In this document: positions 25,401 to 40,400 of the stretch, in pieces
Position numbering within the stretch: the first letter of the stretch is position 1
Layout: every line of letters starts with the position of its first letter
NCBI GenBank assembly: GCA_023333565.1
Contig: JAJKFH010003165.1
Location: 620,001 to 684,000 of the forward strand
Source of the DNA: Puffinus mauretanicus
Taxonomy: Eukaryota; Chordata; Aves; Procellariiformes; Procellariidae
Direction: 5' to 3'
DNA: 64,000 nt
Position numbers and translations under genes: made by a program
Notes under the pieces: model-generated
What the model was told of the DNA's origin: nothing
Databases searched by the model: none
The model's input: only the letters and a program-made list of their open reading frames with translations

Positions 25401-28400
25401 TGTAGTGGCATTTTTGTAGAGACAAGTAGTCTCTGCCTAGCCCAGGTATATGGTGTTCAAATGTCCTGGTTTGGTTGAGAAAGTCCTTGAAAAAGAATCT
25501 CACAAAACATCATGACAAAGATCTCCTGTAAATTATTTTGACTTGGCTTTTCCCATGGACAAAGGATCTTCCCTGTGTGCCCTCACTCAAACTGAAGTCT
25601 GGGAAATGAATCTCTTCCAAGTAGCGTGGCACCGAGTACTCAACAGGAAGGTTACATGATCCACCCTTTGCAAGGGTGCGTCAAGTCACGCAGCCCAGTA
25701 GAGAAGAGCATGTTCCCCTTGTAACACCAGGCACAAAGAGCAGAGCCCTATGTCCTTTTAACAAAAAAAGATGGTGGCTCTACCCTGGGGGCACTATTTC
25801 TGGCAATCCTTCCTGACCTGTCCAAGCAGCTTACAGAAGAAACCTGTTGAGATGTCTGAGCTACCTCCCCCAATCCATCAATCCATCCATCCGTCACAGA
25901 AAGGCAGAAAGGGTTAGGAGGACTGCCTTGGATGATTTTTTTTTTTCCTAACAGGCTGCTTTGCCTCACAATTGAGGAAGTAGAAAAGCCCACAGTCCTT
26001 TTTGGCACAGAATTTTCAATAAATGTATCTATAACTAATAACAGTATTACTAATAAACATTTAATTTATTATTTATAATAACTATTAACAGACCCTATTA
26101 GTACTATGCCCCTAAAAGTGCTAGACCAGCAATATTCTTGCAATTCTGTTTGGAAAGAAAAGCTTTTGTCCCTACAGAAATCACTACGGGGAAGCACACT
26201 CTTGCTGAGGCTAAATATCCCTTCAGGTTCCACTAGCATTTTGCAGTCAATTAGTCAATCTTTTTGAGTCCTTCCCAGTCTAACCACATTTAGCCGAACA
26301 TATCTGGTACCACCAGTGCTGGTCAGTTCACACCATTCTCTTGGCACATGCAAGCTCCCCATCAACTTACCTTCATGAAGAAGCTTGAGTACCTGAGAAC
26401 CTAGTCTTAACAAAAGTCGCCATATATATTGCAACTGTCTTCTGCTCACTTTCTCCATACTTCCTGCAAAATTATGGCCAACTTCGGATAATTAGCATCA
26501 CTGGGAAGGGTTATGTCCTTCTTTAGGATAGTATTTTGGTGGAAATGTGTGTGAAACAGAATTCTCTAATCGTAAAAATATGAGATTGGCCATCAGAAGA
26601 TCTGGGTTTTATTGCTTCTTGTCGAGAACAGAGGCAAGTCACTTAATCCTTTGGTCTGAGACTCTGAAATGCATTTGGCAGTACCAGCATGGTAAGGCTG
26701 AACCCAAAGGGTAGCTTGCCGTCCAGTGAAAACTTCAACCCCAATTTGGCTTCAGCTCCTGCACCGGCACCTTTTTTAGGTAAGTGATTTATGAAGGAAT
26801 CCTTAGAAGATGGATAGGAAGTGGCATGAGCCTGTCAGGAGTGAAAGGCTGAGTAAAAAGATAGGCTGAAGCTTAGGTAATGAATCTGGTGTGGCTGGCC
26901 AGAGGGACAGTGGCATCCTGAGCACAGGATCCTCAACTCTGGAGGCATGGCACCGTTAGCCAGAAACTTTTGACAAAAAGCAGAGAGATTGAGCATAGCC
27001 TGGAGCTTACGACAGTCATTGGAGAAGGTAAGGTGGGTTGAAGTCCCACTATTGCTGTCTGTGCAATACAGATTTTGAATTAGGGGGGATCTCCTGTATG
27101 CCAGCTGAGCTTCCCAATTTATCAGATGGAAACATGAACATACTTCTTTTGCTCTGGCTGTTGAGGTTTTTTTTGTTTTTTTTTTCAACCTGGGTACCTT
27201 GTGTTGGCCTGTATGCCAACCGCCTCTTACCTCTGACAGCCATAAGGTCTGAAGAGGGCTCTCAATACACCAAGGTCCCACCATGAAAGAGAGAGCTCTA
27301 TCTATCATTCCCTCACTTTGGTAATCCCACCTTGAGCCTTTCTTCTTGTGCAAGGAAGGGCTTGAAGTGGCATGTCAGTCCTGAGTATTTTCACCATTCG
27401 GTCCGATTAAAAGCTGACATGCAGAAGTGTATTTTTGCATGTGGCTAGGTGGCAGCTGTTTTGATATTTTGGAAATATCACTGAATTTTGAGCTTATGTG
27501 CTTACACTACCAGAGAGGCATCTAAGCATCTTCGAGGACGCAGGTCTACTACTGGATACCACTATTTTCTAAACTGCTTTGAAATGCTCGGTTGGAAGTA
27601 TAGAATGAATCACAGAATCATGTAAAAGTTGGAAGGGACATCTATAGGTCACCTAGTCTGACCTCCCGATTGGGAGGTTGCTCAAGTCCCAGCTCAGTCA
27701 TATTATGAATATCTCCAAGGATGGATGTTTCACAACCTCTCTTCATACCTGTACCAATTTTTGTCCACCTTCAAGGTAAAATACTCTTTTAATTTTATCT
27801 AATAAGAATTTTTTTTTGTTCCAACTTGTATTCATTACTTCTTGTCCTATTGCTGTATATTTTCAAGAAGAGTCTGGCTGTGCCTTCCCTATAACCTTCC
27901 ATTAGATACTTGAAGACAGCTATAAGATCTCCCCTTAGCCTTCTCCTCTTAAGGCTGAAAAAAAGAGTTACTCTCAGCCTCTCCTCATATACCATGTGCT
28001 CCAGGCCCCTGGCCTTGGTGAAGTACTGCTAGACTCATGCCAGTAAGTCCACATCTGCCTTGTAATGGAGAGCCCAAAACTGGACATAGCACCTCAGATG
28101 TGGTCTCAGAAGTGCCAAAGAGAGGGGAAGAACCACTTCCCTTTTTCTGCAAAGCTTCTTCCTAAGCAGTCATCCCATGTCTGTAATGTTGCATGAGGCT
28201 TTTCTCTCCCTTTGCATTTGCTTATGTTGAACTTCATAACGTTCCTGTCAGCCCATTTCCACAGCCTGCCCAGGTCCCTCTTAATAGCAGCGCTGCCCTT
28301 TAGCGTATGGGTTGGTCTCCCCAGTTTGGTATTATCAGCAAACTTGAAATACGCCATAAGCGCTCACTGTTAATATTTGCAGGAAGGGCGGAGGTTGATG

Positions 28401-31400
28401 AACTTCACTCTGTTTATCAGCTCGCTAGCATAATTTGGGGAAGCGATACTAGTCTATATCCTTAGCCTGAACTGAAACAGGCTAATTACCACTGAAAACC
28501 GAAAAAAGGCAATTTTAGGAGAAGAGTGCCTTTGGCAAAGAAGCTTGTATTCTCAAATGTATTTAGGTCAATAATGACATTGTTTCTTGGCTTTCTTACA
28601 GTAGCGATATTACAGACCATATTTTCCAGAGGACTTTAAAATGATCTTTCCTTTAAAAAAAATTATATTTATGTGTCTTTTCAAATCAAATAGCAACAAT
28701 TTGAATGCTAACTTAAACTTCATTTGTGTTCATTTTGATCATTATTAAATATGCTGCATAATTTTAATTACTTTGGGATAATATTTATTATTTTTCTATA
28801 CTTTGGAAAAGAGAAAGTATCATGAATAAACTATTAGCAGGGTGTATTTTTCATATTACATGTTTTTGCCACTACCTTGAAGAATGTTTGACTGAGCCAG
28901 ATGTACTAAAAGCCAATTAAAATGCATTTGAAAACTTTAAAGAACACAGCAAGAAAATGCATAGCATACAGGACAATAGTTGGAAGGAAACACCTGAAAG
29001 CAGACTGAGGAAACCTATGGCAATCTTCCTGATAAATGACTGATGTCAGAAATTAAGCAAGACTCCTGCTCAAATACCATCAAATGCTTTAAATTTGAGA
29101 CTGTCCATTCAGATAAACTCTCACATTTAAACAAAAGGGATAAAAAAACCCCTCTGTGATTCAGGTCGTTATTTTTCTGTGGTAATGACATGAACAATAG
29201 TGGTGCCTATTATATCGTCTATATTATTTGAAACACAAGGACACCGAGTCTATGTTTTTCCTCTGAACAATGCACACTACTTAGGACGATGAGTATACCT
29301 ACCACGAATCAAAGCTAATTATTGTCTTACTTGTAATGAAGCAGCACACTATCTTGTTTTGCTGGGGCTTCTGTGAAGAAAATGGGGAGAAGCTATGTGC
29401 TATGCTAAGCTGCTCTGGAAGCAGAGCCTGCAGAGCGGCTGTCAGGACGGCGCACTCCTCTGCTCACATTGACTGCAGACAGATTCCCCTAAAAGGGAGA
29501 TTCGGTACCTTTAGTCTCACCAGTAGGTATGTTAGGTTGCTTTTCATTCTTTACAAGTAAATTCTGATAAAATGGCTGTAATGTTTCGTGTTGATTTTGT
29601 TAGTCTTTATATACATTTTCACATTGAAACCAGATTTTTAAAAAAATGAAGAAACTTACAAAAGACATCTCCTCTAAGGCTTCGCTCATGGTCAATTTGA
29701 TTCTCAAAATTTTCCTTCTCCTCTTCGTCTGACTCTTCTGCCTCCTCTTTTGCAACAGCTTCAGTTTCTTTCTCTTCCTCAGTGTAGCTCCCACCAAGGT
29801 CGATACCACCTTCATAGTCCAATAACTGCAAGTGGGTCTTAGAAGCTGGTGTCGCGGCTGCTTCTGGGATCGCATTCTTGATTGTTTCATGCTTTTTCGC
29901 ACTGTTTTTATGTGCAAGAAGTTTCTTAATTGTGTCCTTAGCTGTTCCAGGGATTCTTGCAATTTCCTTCACTGACTTCTCAGGGATAACTAGAACCAAG
30001 AAGAAAATATTAAATATTCATCTAAGGAATCATTCAGCAATGACAACATTTATTGATGACACCATAGTGTCCTTTACAATGTCCGGAGACCCATACGACC
30101 AAATTCTCCACTATGAGAGAGAAGTTCAGCTCTGCACAGAACTGAGTATGCATACACGTGTTTAGCTCTGTTGTACAGACAACCCTCTGTTTGAGCTACA
30201 GTGAGAAGACCAAAGCGACCCTCTGTCATAACCTCATTTGGGCTCCTGTGTAACACAGGCCGAAGAGCCCCTTACATTAATTATTTTTACATTGGAGCTT
30301 GGGTTAAAAAAAATTATCCTTCTTCAATTTGTGGGCTACTAAAAGTTGTCCATGGAGGTGTGATTCCCTGCATAACAAATGTCAGCCTACTAGCAGTGAG
30401 TCTTTTTCTTAACTATCATCTTTTGTGAACTTCTCTGGCCTAACTTTACTTGCACCACAGGCTGAAAGCCACTGAAATGGAGCTGCTCCGTCACATTTCA
30501 TTTAGCTCTAAGGGATATTTATGTCTTAGGGGTAAACCCCAAAACTTCAGAGAGGCATCCAAAAATGCCACATTATTACCTTCTTGCAATTCCAAGGTGG
30601 ACTAGAACATAAATGTAAAACTTCCTGAGATTTTTACTATTTTATGATTCCTCTTGGCTACAAAATACTAAAAGGTTAACCAGCCTTGTAGTATCTTGCA
30701 ACTTTGCATTCTGCTCAGAAACACAAAGGCTGCCAGAAGTGAAAAAGTGGGGTAAGAAGTCAACTGAGATTGTTCAAATCTGTAAAACAAAAGAAAAAAA
30801 TTTGAATTTGTGGTTTTCCCTATTATGAAGTATAATGAAGTCAAAGATCCTCTATATCCAGGCAAAAACTTCAAAACATTCATTGGTAAGAGGACATTTT
30901 TACATTTAAATGGTAGCCCTGATTTTCAAATCACGTCTTCCTTGTCAATGTATTGAGTTTCAAGACACAAGCCTTGTGTTTTAAAATTCAATTTTTCTCT
31001 CTCTACAATCATCAAACTATGTTTGGATGCTTGAATGAGGGACATTTTTCATAGGAACCATTTGAAGATGCATTTCTAGGGATGTGGGGAGGCAGGATTG
31101 GTTTTCCACCAGTGGTGGGACCCAGTAGCAGCACAAAGGGCTCCTTTGAGACAGTATGTTGGCCAGCTGTTCTCCATGTTCTCTTAAGATTGGAAAATTA
31201 TCAGTTTACATGAAATGAGGAGAGATTTTAGTTACGTAGTATGAAAAACTTGCTTACTATCCTTGCTGTAGGATACTAAAACACAGGAGCAAGCCACTTA
31301 GATTATTTGAACTGTATCACTAGAAGTTTTAAAAAATTGTTAGGCTACTATCTGTCATTAATATGCTGGACATGATCTGCCCCAGAGCAAAAAACCAGAC

Positions 31401-34400
31401 TAACTGATCTTTTTTAGTCTGTTCCAGATGTACTCTTCTGTCATCTGACAAAGACTGATGGGTGTTTGTGCTGATGGCCAAATTGTAAGTGAGGGTTAAA
31501 TCCAGGACTACTTCGGATCAGTTTGTTCACGGTATGTGTACAGTACAAAGCAAATTCAAAGGAGAAATTATGGCAATACTGCAGCTGTTGCTTTTTATCA
31601 GCAACATCAGTTGCTGCTCAACATCAGTCGAGGAACACCACTGTGCCAAAACGAGGTCTGGAAGGGTTTGTGTGATAAATACGCAAGTTTTAGAGAAGAC
31701 ATAAATCTGAGGAGTTCTAGTTTATGAGATGATCCCATCCCACCATAAGGATTCCACTAGAGTTAACCAAGTCCCTACCTGTCATAGTACCAGAGCTACT
31801 GAGAAGGAGAGTGTCCTTGGGGTTTAAAGTCCATGGCAATGGACTTTGAGGCTTGAGACAACGAGGCTTTTGAATCAACTCAGGATTTCATGACTGCTGT
31901 GACATGACCAGTCAGTATGCAATTATACATCCAGCCCTCTAGTGTTGGCCACAGCCTGAATCTGTGCGGGTTAGGAAGAAGGACTGGTAAGCAGGATAGC
32001 ACACCTTGTCATAAGCTACTGACAGTCTTCTGCAGTTTGAGTCCTTCACATGAAGTACCTAGGAGATAATGAGAGCTGAGCAGTTCCAGTGTGCTGTATA
32101 AAGGCTCTTCCACAGATGGAGACCATTTCCACCAATGGGTCAGAATAGCCTTATATACTGCTTCCTATCTTTGATTCTCGATCAGTATTGATGCTGTAGT
32201 GCCTACAGTCTTTTGGGATTGCAAATGGTGGGGGAGGTCAGCTATTTTTATTTCCCTCTGCTTTTGCTGTCTAGTGATTGCATTATCAGGGCAACAATAT
32301 GTTCCTATTTTGCTCCTCACTTTGTAATAATAAAAACTTTATAGTAGTATTTTGGGACAGACAGACTGGACTTGTAACCTTGGGTAGTACTTTTTTCTGT
32401 GTGCTTCTTTTCATAAAAACATAGCAGAAGAAAAAACACCAGTTAATAAAACAGAACTGTAGTCAAGTAGGAAAAGGGGAAAGTTCCCTGAATTTATATT
32501 CACTCCTGGAAAACACAATCCTATCACTGTGAATTCATCATATTTTATTTACGGCAAATGCAACTACATGTAGTAGTATCCCAGTATCCCAGTAGTATCC
32601 CTAGTATCCCAGGAACAAAATCAGACTCTCTTGGTGTGCCCACTGGAGCATTCAGATTTTCTGAGGCTGCAGTTGGAGGTATAAAGTAAATGGATGCCAA
32701 TAAAAAATAAATAAAAATTGAGGATTTTGTTTTTCTTTTCCTTTGGATAAAACTTGTAGTCTTGCTTGTCAGATATTTGCAAGTAAACTCTTTACTAATA
32801 CTCCACTAAGGGAGCCTTTCCTCTGGAGGATGATGTCATGAAGGATGTAAGGTTCTCTGGGTCTAAACTCAGAATGCAGCAATAAAAATTAACAGGAAAG
32901 CTTCATTCCAAACAAATTTCCTCTTGACAATCAGGAACAAGAAACTTCAGGCTGCTAATAAAGAGGCTATGGAGATTTTCAAGCCAGGACTGACTGCTCA
33001 GCAAACCTGAACATCTGCTTTTAGTTTCTGCTTTGAAGTCTTCCTAGAGAAATGAAAAATTCTTACAGCTCAACATAATAACCTCTGTGGTGTCAGAAAA
33101 ACAATCTCCTTGTATGTGCAAAACTAAGCAGTGCAGAAAGTCAACAGACAGGAGTGACAAAAATAGGGGGATGAAAGTGTATAATCCCCACGTGCTTGCA
33201 GACTCCAGTTTGCTGCTGCAATATGAAAATCTGCATGCTTATGGGGACAAAGAGGGACTAGACACCAAGCGTATTTTAGAATATGTCACTATTATCCTTC
33301 TAATCTGCATTCAGCTTTAGAGTAGCCAGAGGTGTAGATTTAAGGCTTTTTATGTCTACCCATAAATTGCAGGAGGAATAATCCAGTGTAAGGACAGACT
33401 ACCTTAAACTCAGTCTGTTCTGTTGAATCCACTGCCTGTGGACTTGCCTGAATGAACAGCTCACCTTCTCTGACAATCTGGGGTGCTACAGCTGAGGCAG
33501 TGATTTTTAAGGACCCTTCACCCGAAGCCATGTATATAAATGCACAGGTGTTGCTCACAGACATTTGTGCATTTATCCATCCATGTGACTGCATAGAGAA
33601 TCTTAGAAAGTGAAAAGAAATGGATTGCATTTCATCCCAGCTATCCTTTATGCACCTTCCATCAGGAAGCATGTAGATTAACACCTCCTGCTCTTACACA
33701 GTTTGTGTTTATTGCCCTAGTATGAAAATATCTCAGCTTTCAAAGGTATTTTATTTCTTTGAATTAGAGAGAGGTGGAAAAACAAAGGCAAATGGTGGCT
33801 GAGGGCTAAAAGTAAATCTTTTCTGTCATCAGTTGCTGTGCAAGATTATAAAACCACAGAAATGGCTTGGTGTAGGATGTCTAATGACCGAGTTGTGAAA
33901 GTTGAGTTGGAAAAAATAGAGAGAGAGAGCAGATGCCAACCCCCTGTCTCTGTGCTGTATTGTGTAAAGGGAAATACTCTGGGGATGATTCAGGAGAGGG
34001 ACAGACAGGGATCTGTTTTCCTCCCGCATGCCCTGTGAGCACAGCCCCCGCTGGCTGGGGCTGAACATCGGGGGGCTGCAACAGGAGACAGCTTGCTCTG
34101 CACTCCAGCAGGCACCGCACTGCTTCCACCCTCGCACCTAGCGATGTATTTAAAAACCTGGTGAGAGACAAGCCTAGGAGATTGGCTTACAAGTCCTTCT
34201 GTCCCTCCCTTTGTTGCTTCTGTATATAAAAGTTGGAGAGGGCATGAGGGATACAGACAATAATTTACCATGTTTAGAGGGAAGCTGTAGATGCGAGCAA
34301 AGATTAGATCAGCAGGACATGGTTCCAGAAATCATTCTAAAAGTTCTCAACCTCTTTTAGATAGTCTTAAGAGAGTCTGAAAGCTTTCACAGACAGGTTA

Positions 34401-37400
34401 AAACACTATTCTCTTTTATGCACCATGGAATATCATCTAGCAATATGTATTTCTAGCCTGTTTCATTTCTAAAATTCTTACCATCTTACTTAGGGAAGGA
34501 TGCTTTGAGAAATCAGGGCAAGTTCATCACGCTGGACTGTGCTTAATACCTGACTAAACCAGCCAGCAATGCTTCCAGTAGAGGAAATGTGGTATGACAA
34601 AAGCTTAAGTGTTATTCGTTAAAGGATGTCAGCAGTATTTGGGTCCATACTGAATTAAACTGTAAGAATCTCACCAGTGATATGACCAGAATCACTTTTT
34701 AAGCTTTGAAATTTTATGATGTCAAACCCAGTTTTTCTCAGGCAAGTTAATAAGAAAGCAAAATCATATATGGGTTTTAGGAGTTACCCTATGAGCAAAA
34801 AAGGAACCCGAATAATACAAAAGGGACAAAGGGAGTTGTCATGACTCTGTATTGCTGTTTAGATATCCAGCAAAGCATAATGAAGAATAGTGGCCTCTGC
34901 CTCCAGCCAGGCAATAACAAGACTGCCATTGTTGAGCTCCTTAGAGTGATGCCTGAAGGTTATAGGCTTTAAGTTAGTACTGCTTTTTCCTGTTATTTTG
35001 TAGTTTCCTATCAAAAAAGTGAATCAAAAATAAGTTCATTTTTCCCCCAGGAATCTTAATTGCTTATGGAACCTTGTGAGACCCTATTCTTCAATAAAAG
35101 CTGGAATACACAGAGAAGCATGTGGTGAGGGAAATGTGGTTTTTCAATGCACAATAGGAAATCAGGAAACACATGAACCTGAGAACAGCAACAGATTGCA
35201 ACAAGATAGAGGCCAGATGTGGAAATGGCTAGGACACTTCTAGGGAGCATTTGAAAGGTTACACCTCTATGGATTCTCAAATAAAATGTATGCTAGAGAC
35301 AGTTCAGAAACAACCTCCAACGTTTCATGCATATAGGAGTGTTGAATGGCAAAAGGGTGCCTGAACAATCACAGGTCGTATCCATACAAGCAGCACTGTT
35401 TGCAGCCTGATGTTTCAGCAGGTTTCTCCTAAGTTAGTCTATTGACATACATATTAAATGAAATAATTTCTGCCAACTTCTGTGCAAAGGTGAATTTTAC
35501 ATTACCTCACTTATTAGGTTATTTGGTAGCATGAGGAAATGTAGCCATAGAAGTTTCATTATAAACAATGTGCTTAGTTACTCACATTTCATACTCCAAA
35601 AATTAAGCTATATATTAAAATGTTTTCATTTGTTATAAAAAGCTAATACTGCTGCCAGTTTGTTATATCCTAGAGACAATTGCTATAAAGAATTAATGGT
35701 TCCCTGTGAAAACGGGATTCCCCCCCCCCCCCGTGGGAATAATTCTGTGGAGTACTGAGGACATATTTAAGAAGCCTTTCGTTTAGCTGCAGCACAACCC
35801 CAGGCCCATCTCTTGGGAGCTGGGATGGGCTGCAGGAGCTGCAGCCGCTGCCACCAAAAGAAATGTGAAGCCACAGCCTCCAGCCCTAAATTCCCAGGAT
35901 GGTGTTCTCATCCTATTAAATCCAACAGGAAAACTTCCTTTGACTTCAGTAAAGCCAAAGGTTTTCCACAATTGCCGTATGACATGGAGAACACTTAGCA
36001 TTTCAGTGTAGGTTGGTACATCTAATTGCTGTTTGTGTCACTGTTTGAAAAAACATTTTCCCCGATAGCAAAATGCGTGTCCTGCCCCCGTCAGTTACAC
36101 TGATCAGGCTTTTTTGAGGGTTGCAGTAAAAATCAACTATTGAAACATTCAAGGTTAAAAGAACCTCCTCCTCTTCCCTGCAAAAAAAGGCGCATGTGTG
36201 GGAATTACCACCAGATAAACCAGTCTCTTTTTAGCACCACTGCTTTTCAGGTTTTACCTACTACTGACTCTGTATATTTTTCCCCTCTATTGTCGTATAC
36301 ATCTTTCTAGCTAGACCCTTGCTTTTTGACCTTCTGCCTACGGCTCTGATTTCTCTCATTACTGTGCGTTATTCTTTATCCTGTCTTGCATTAAATCTCT
36401 TTTCTACTTAGTGTGTTCTACTAAATTTATGAATGCACAGCTCCTGCCGCTTCTAAACAACTAATGGACTTCAGTAATTGGAAATATGACATGAGGAAGT
36501 ATGCAGACAGAGAGAAAACAATTTAATAGAAAAACCAGTGAGAAAATAGAAATCATCTATCTTTAGCACTGATTTTTTTACAGGGCTAGACATTAAAAAA
36601 TGCATCACAGCCTCTCCACAAGCTAAAATATTTCCTTTGTTTATATTTAAGCAAGCATTCCTGTTGAATTGTTTCTGCTTGAGGAAAGAATATTTTATAC
36701 ATAGACTTGGTCAAAAAGATATTTTCCTTTGAAATGTTCAGCTTCTTGTTAAAAAGAAAAAAAACACACACACACACACACCCAGACCCTTTTGCTCAGA
36801 GATGTATTTGTTTAACATTTCATCTGTGGTACATTTTGTTTTAACAGAACCATACCAAGGTGTGTTATGTCAGTTTGCTTTGGTATTCAGTCAGGTCTCC
36901 AGCCCCACTGCACCCTGCCGCTGCAGTGACATATCACAAGGGATGTGGTCTAGCAAGGAAACTGGCTCATAACATTGAATTTGAGCATAAAAAAACCTTC
37001 TGAACAGCTCTGCGGAGGCAATCTGTGTTCAAATCAATCCTTTCAGTACCAGCCAGGTTTTTCTCGTTAAAAGTAGAAACGTAACAAAATTTTAACTTGG
37101 GAGAAATCTCTGTGCTTTTTTATTTTCCAAAATATAGTTTTAGCCCAACTAATGTATCGAGTTGCTTTGTGTTTAACGTATGTTAACATGTCCAGATTAT
37201 ACAGTTATAGGTACTAACAATAATTTCAGATTATAACAATAGGTTGAAAACTCCACTGGGTTTATCACTCACTCTACTTTTCACTGGAATATCCCATTTT
37301 TTAGACCAATTTTGGGCTTGAAAAGCTACATTTGCATAACTAAAAAGAAAAGTATGTAACATTTAAGGTTCTGTTTCAATGCAGCACCAAAGGCATGACA

Positions 37401-40400
37401 ATACAGAAGAGAGATTATAACAAAAACACCATACTTCGAATGAAGAATAAATTCATAAAACATTTAAGCCTGGAGGAGTGCAATATATATATTTTTATGA
37501 ATTCCAGCAGTATAGGGTAGGAGAAACAGCATACATACACATGCATATATATGCATAGATATGTCATATATATATATACACATACAGTTTTAGCATAGCA
37601 CTGTCAAGTTCTTAATCTATAAAATAATCTGATTGAAATCAGATGTTTTGGGTTGACCCTGGCAGGGATCTTCGTGATATTTAGATACTAAGTACATTCT
37701 TGGAGTATAAAAACCTAAAACGTTGTAAAATAACTCATACCTGAGATCCAAAGGGTACAAACGGCTTTGGAGTTGGAATCATTGATTTTAAACCAGTGCT
37801 CATACTGAGTGAATATATTTAATATTAAATGCAGAGAAGATAATTGTTGATAAACCATCATACAGATAAAGCACTATTCCAAATGCAGCAATATTGTTGT
37901 GATATTGGAGGTTTCAATTACTATTATAATGGGAGTAGGAACACGAATAATAGAGAGACTCGTAGAACATCTGTGATCATGAAGTATAATTATAATACAT
38001 ATCTGATCAAGGATTACTTGAAAAAGATCAAGGAAAAAAGGTTTATATATTAGGTAGACTTCCTCTGCTATAGACAAGAGCATTTAAAACGTTTTTGCAA
38101 TGTCTTTTGTTCAAAAAATTTGAGCAGGACTTAGATGTCCTCCTGAGGAAAACATCTCTAATGACATTGCAGGAGAAATCTCTGCCCGGTTTAATACAGG
38201 AATTAAATAAAAAGGTTCATTTTAAATATAAAGACAAGAGCAGCCTTTTTCTTCTTTCCTCTTGGAAGGTCATATTGAATTAGAACCAGGCAATGACATC
38301 TTTATAGGAAGTCTTTAATATTCGATAGACAAACAAAGGCAAAATTATAAGTGAAAAGAGTTTAGCACAGAAGTCATGGCTTTCCTCCCTTCTCTCACGT
38401 TTTGCTAAGTTAGCTTGCCATTGCGCAGCCCTCCAAGAGGCTAGCCGTGGGAGTTTGAGGAAAATACACAGTAGACTTTTTAAATCTATTTTCTCTGTTT
38501 CTTCAGGCCAAATTCTCTTCTCTGTTCCATTTGCGATTCCTAGTGATACTATGAGACTTGGGGACTCATAGGCAAAATGAATTTGAGCTAGCAATACTTG
38601 TATCAACTATGCAATGACTCATACAATAAATATATTATTTCATGGAGAGGTTTGCCTTGATTGGTGTTGCAGCACAGTTCAGCACGATCTTTCCTAGAAA
38701 ACGCCTTATAACCATCAATTATTGGAGAAAAACAATATAGCAGTATTCCTGACACCCAGTGGTACTCACCATTGCAATCAAATCCATTTCCTCGGTAGCC
38801 CTGTTTACATTTGCATTTGAAGGATCCTTCGGTGTTGAGGCACTCTGCATGGAGGTTACACCTGTGTGTATTTGTCACACATTCATTGACATCTAGGGAA
38901 AGATATAAATGCTTTAGTGAAAACTGCATTGAAACCCCAGCTTCATGACAGCCTGTTTGTGCCGGCATCTGTTTCCAGGTATTGAAATTACTACTGTTAG
39001 ACCAAGATGGAGACCAGAGACCATCAGAGGCAGAAGAATTCACAGTAACGTCAGCTCCAACTGCACAACTACTGGCATATGCATCCATGGAAAATACCTT
39101 AGCATCCCAGTGAAGACGAAGTGAACACAGTGATTTTCTGACTGAGAACAGGATTCAAACTACAGATTGTACACACTGCTCTATTAATAAAAAGCAAAAG
39201 GCACGAAGAGAACGTGTGACATCAATTAAAAAACAATTCACCAAATCTTTCTCATTCTTTCATTCACTCTGGAAGAAATGCAATGGAAAGTAACCCTGAG
39301 CATGCCAAGATGTTGAGATCTTCTACCTCTAACATTCCGGCATACATATGATGCTGTATGACGAAAGTATAATCAGGAAAAATTCAGTAGAAAATACTAC
39401 GTTCAACTGACAGCAAAATGTACAGGCATCAAGAGTAACTGATTTTGTTCTCCTTTTCCCTTATTTTGCTACATCACAAAGATGTTTCTGATTCCTCCCA
39501 CAGGAGGGAGCCAGGTTGTTGCACAAGTTTTTGCACCACTTGCGTTTTATCCAGATTGCTTCATTTCTAGCACCTGACAGGTCCTCTCAAAAGGTAAGTC
39601 AGCTAGGAGACAAGTAGCAGGAAGACTGACTCAAAAATACGGTATGTCTGAGAGTGAGATTCAGGTTTGCAGATAAAGTCCTGACTCCTGAGACCTCTCC
39701 AGTTTTTCCCCCATGCACACATACTGTATGAAAAAGCAAGTATATTTTTCCACTTTAAGACTCTCGGGGTTTGCTTACAACAGGAAATGCAAACTTGAGT
39801 CTCCAAAACCTGCCTTATGATCTCCCTCCCACCCCTAACTCCCAATACCAAGCAAATATAAACAAAACTCATGCATTCTCTTTTGTATGTACTTCTTGTA
39901 GTAGTTCCAACCCTTCCAGGCCCTTGTGTAGTCAACTGCTTGAACAATACTGCTGCAGTGCCTGCTGCAGTAACTTACACTTTGTTGTTCTTCCACCATT
40001 CAGCTAATGGATTGAAACAGGAGTAAAGGTGTTTTGACATTTGTTTTAACACCTGGGCATGTCAAGATAACTTTCTGCCTGTATTTATTTTTGTTTGGGA
40101 GAAACTTAGGCATGCAAGAGAGACCTGAAAAGTAATTAAAACGTACTATTTTCATACTTTTTTTTTAAAGTTCTGTACTGTCCATCCAAACAACCAGTTT
40201 TACAGTCACGAAGGCACTTGATTCATATTCCTCATTAACGACACAAAAAAAGGAAAAAAAAAGATTGTGGGACTGCTTGTTCATCACAGGTTGAAAGCCA
40301 AGAGGACAAAAAATGGCTCTTTAACTCAACCTGTACCAGAAGTAGCACTTCTTTGTAGTCAACTGTTGCTAATATACTACAAGCCCTTGCACATCTTGAC

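Larger units (their letters stand above)
18950..29659 (-). other. EGFL6 intron 8 (10.7 kb, the longest)
   Basis: It contains the CR1 copy at 27607-28350 and an A-rich tract. A 172-codon minus-strand frame at 26835-27353 has no recognised domain. Otherwise it is AT-rich unique sequence. Confidence 0.88.
29990..38769 (-). other. EGFL6 intron 7 (8.8 kb)
   Basis: It contains a poly-C run, a (CA)9 run, the AGTATCCC repeat and a CATA/TATA-rich patch at about 37541-37590. No nested gene was recognised. Confidence 0.88.

Noticed and set aside
26835..27353. 172-codon minus-strand frame in intron 8
   Set aside because: No family resemblance and low-quality content; likely chance within a long intron.
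37645..37670. GGGTTGACCCTGGC, similar to the start of some avian LTRs
   Set aside because: Only about 25 bases match, and no LTR body or terminal repeat follows.
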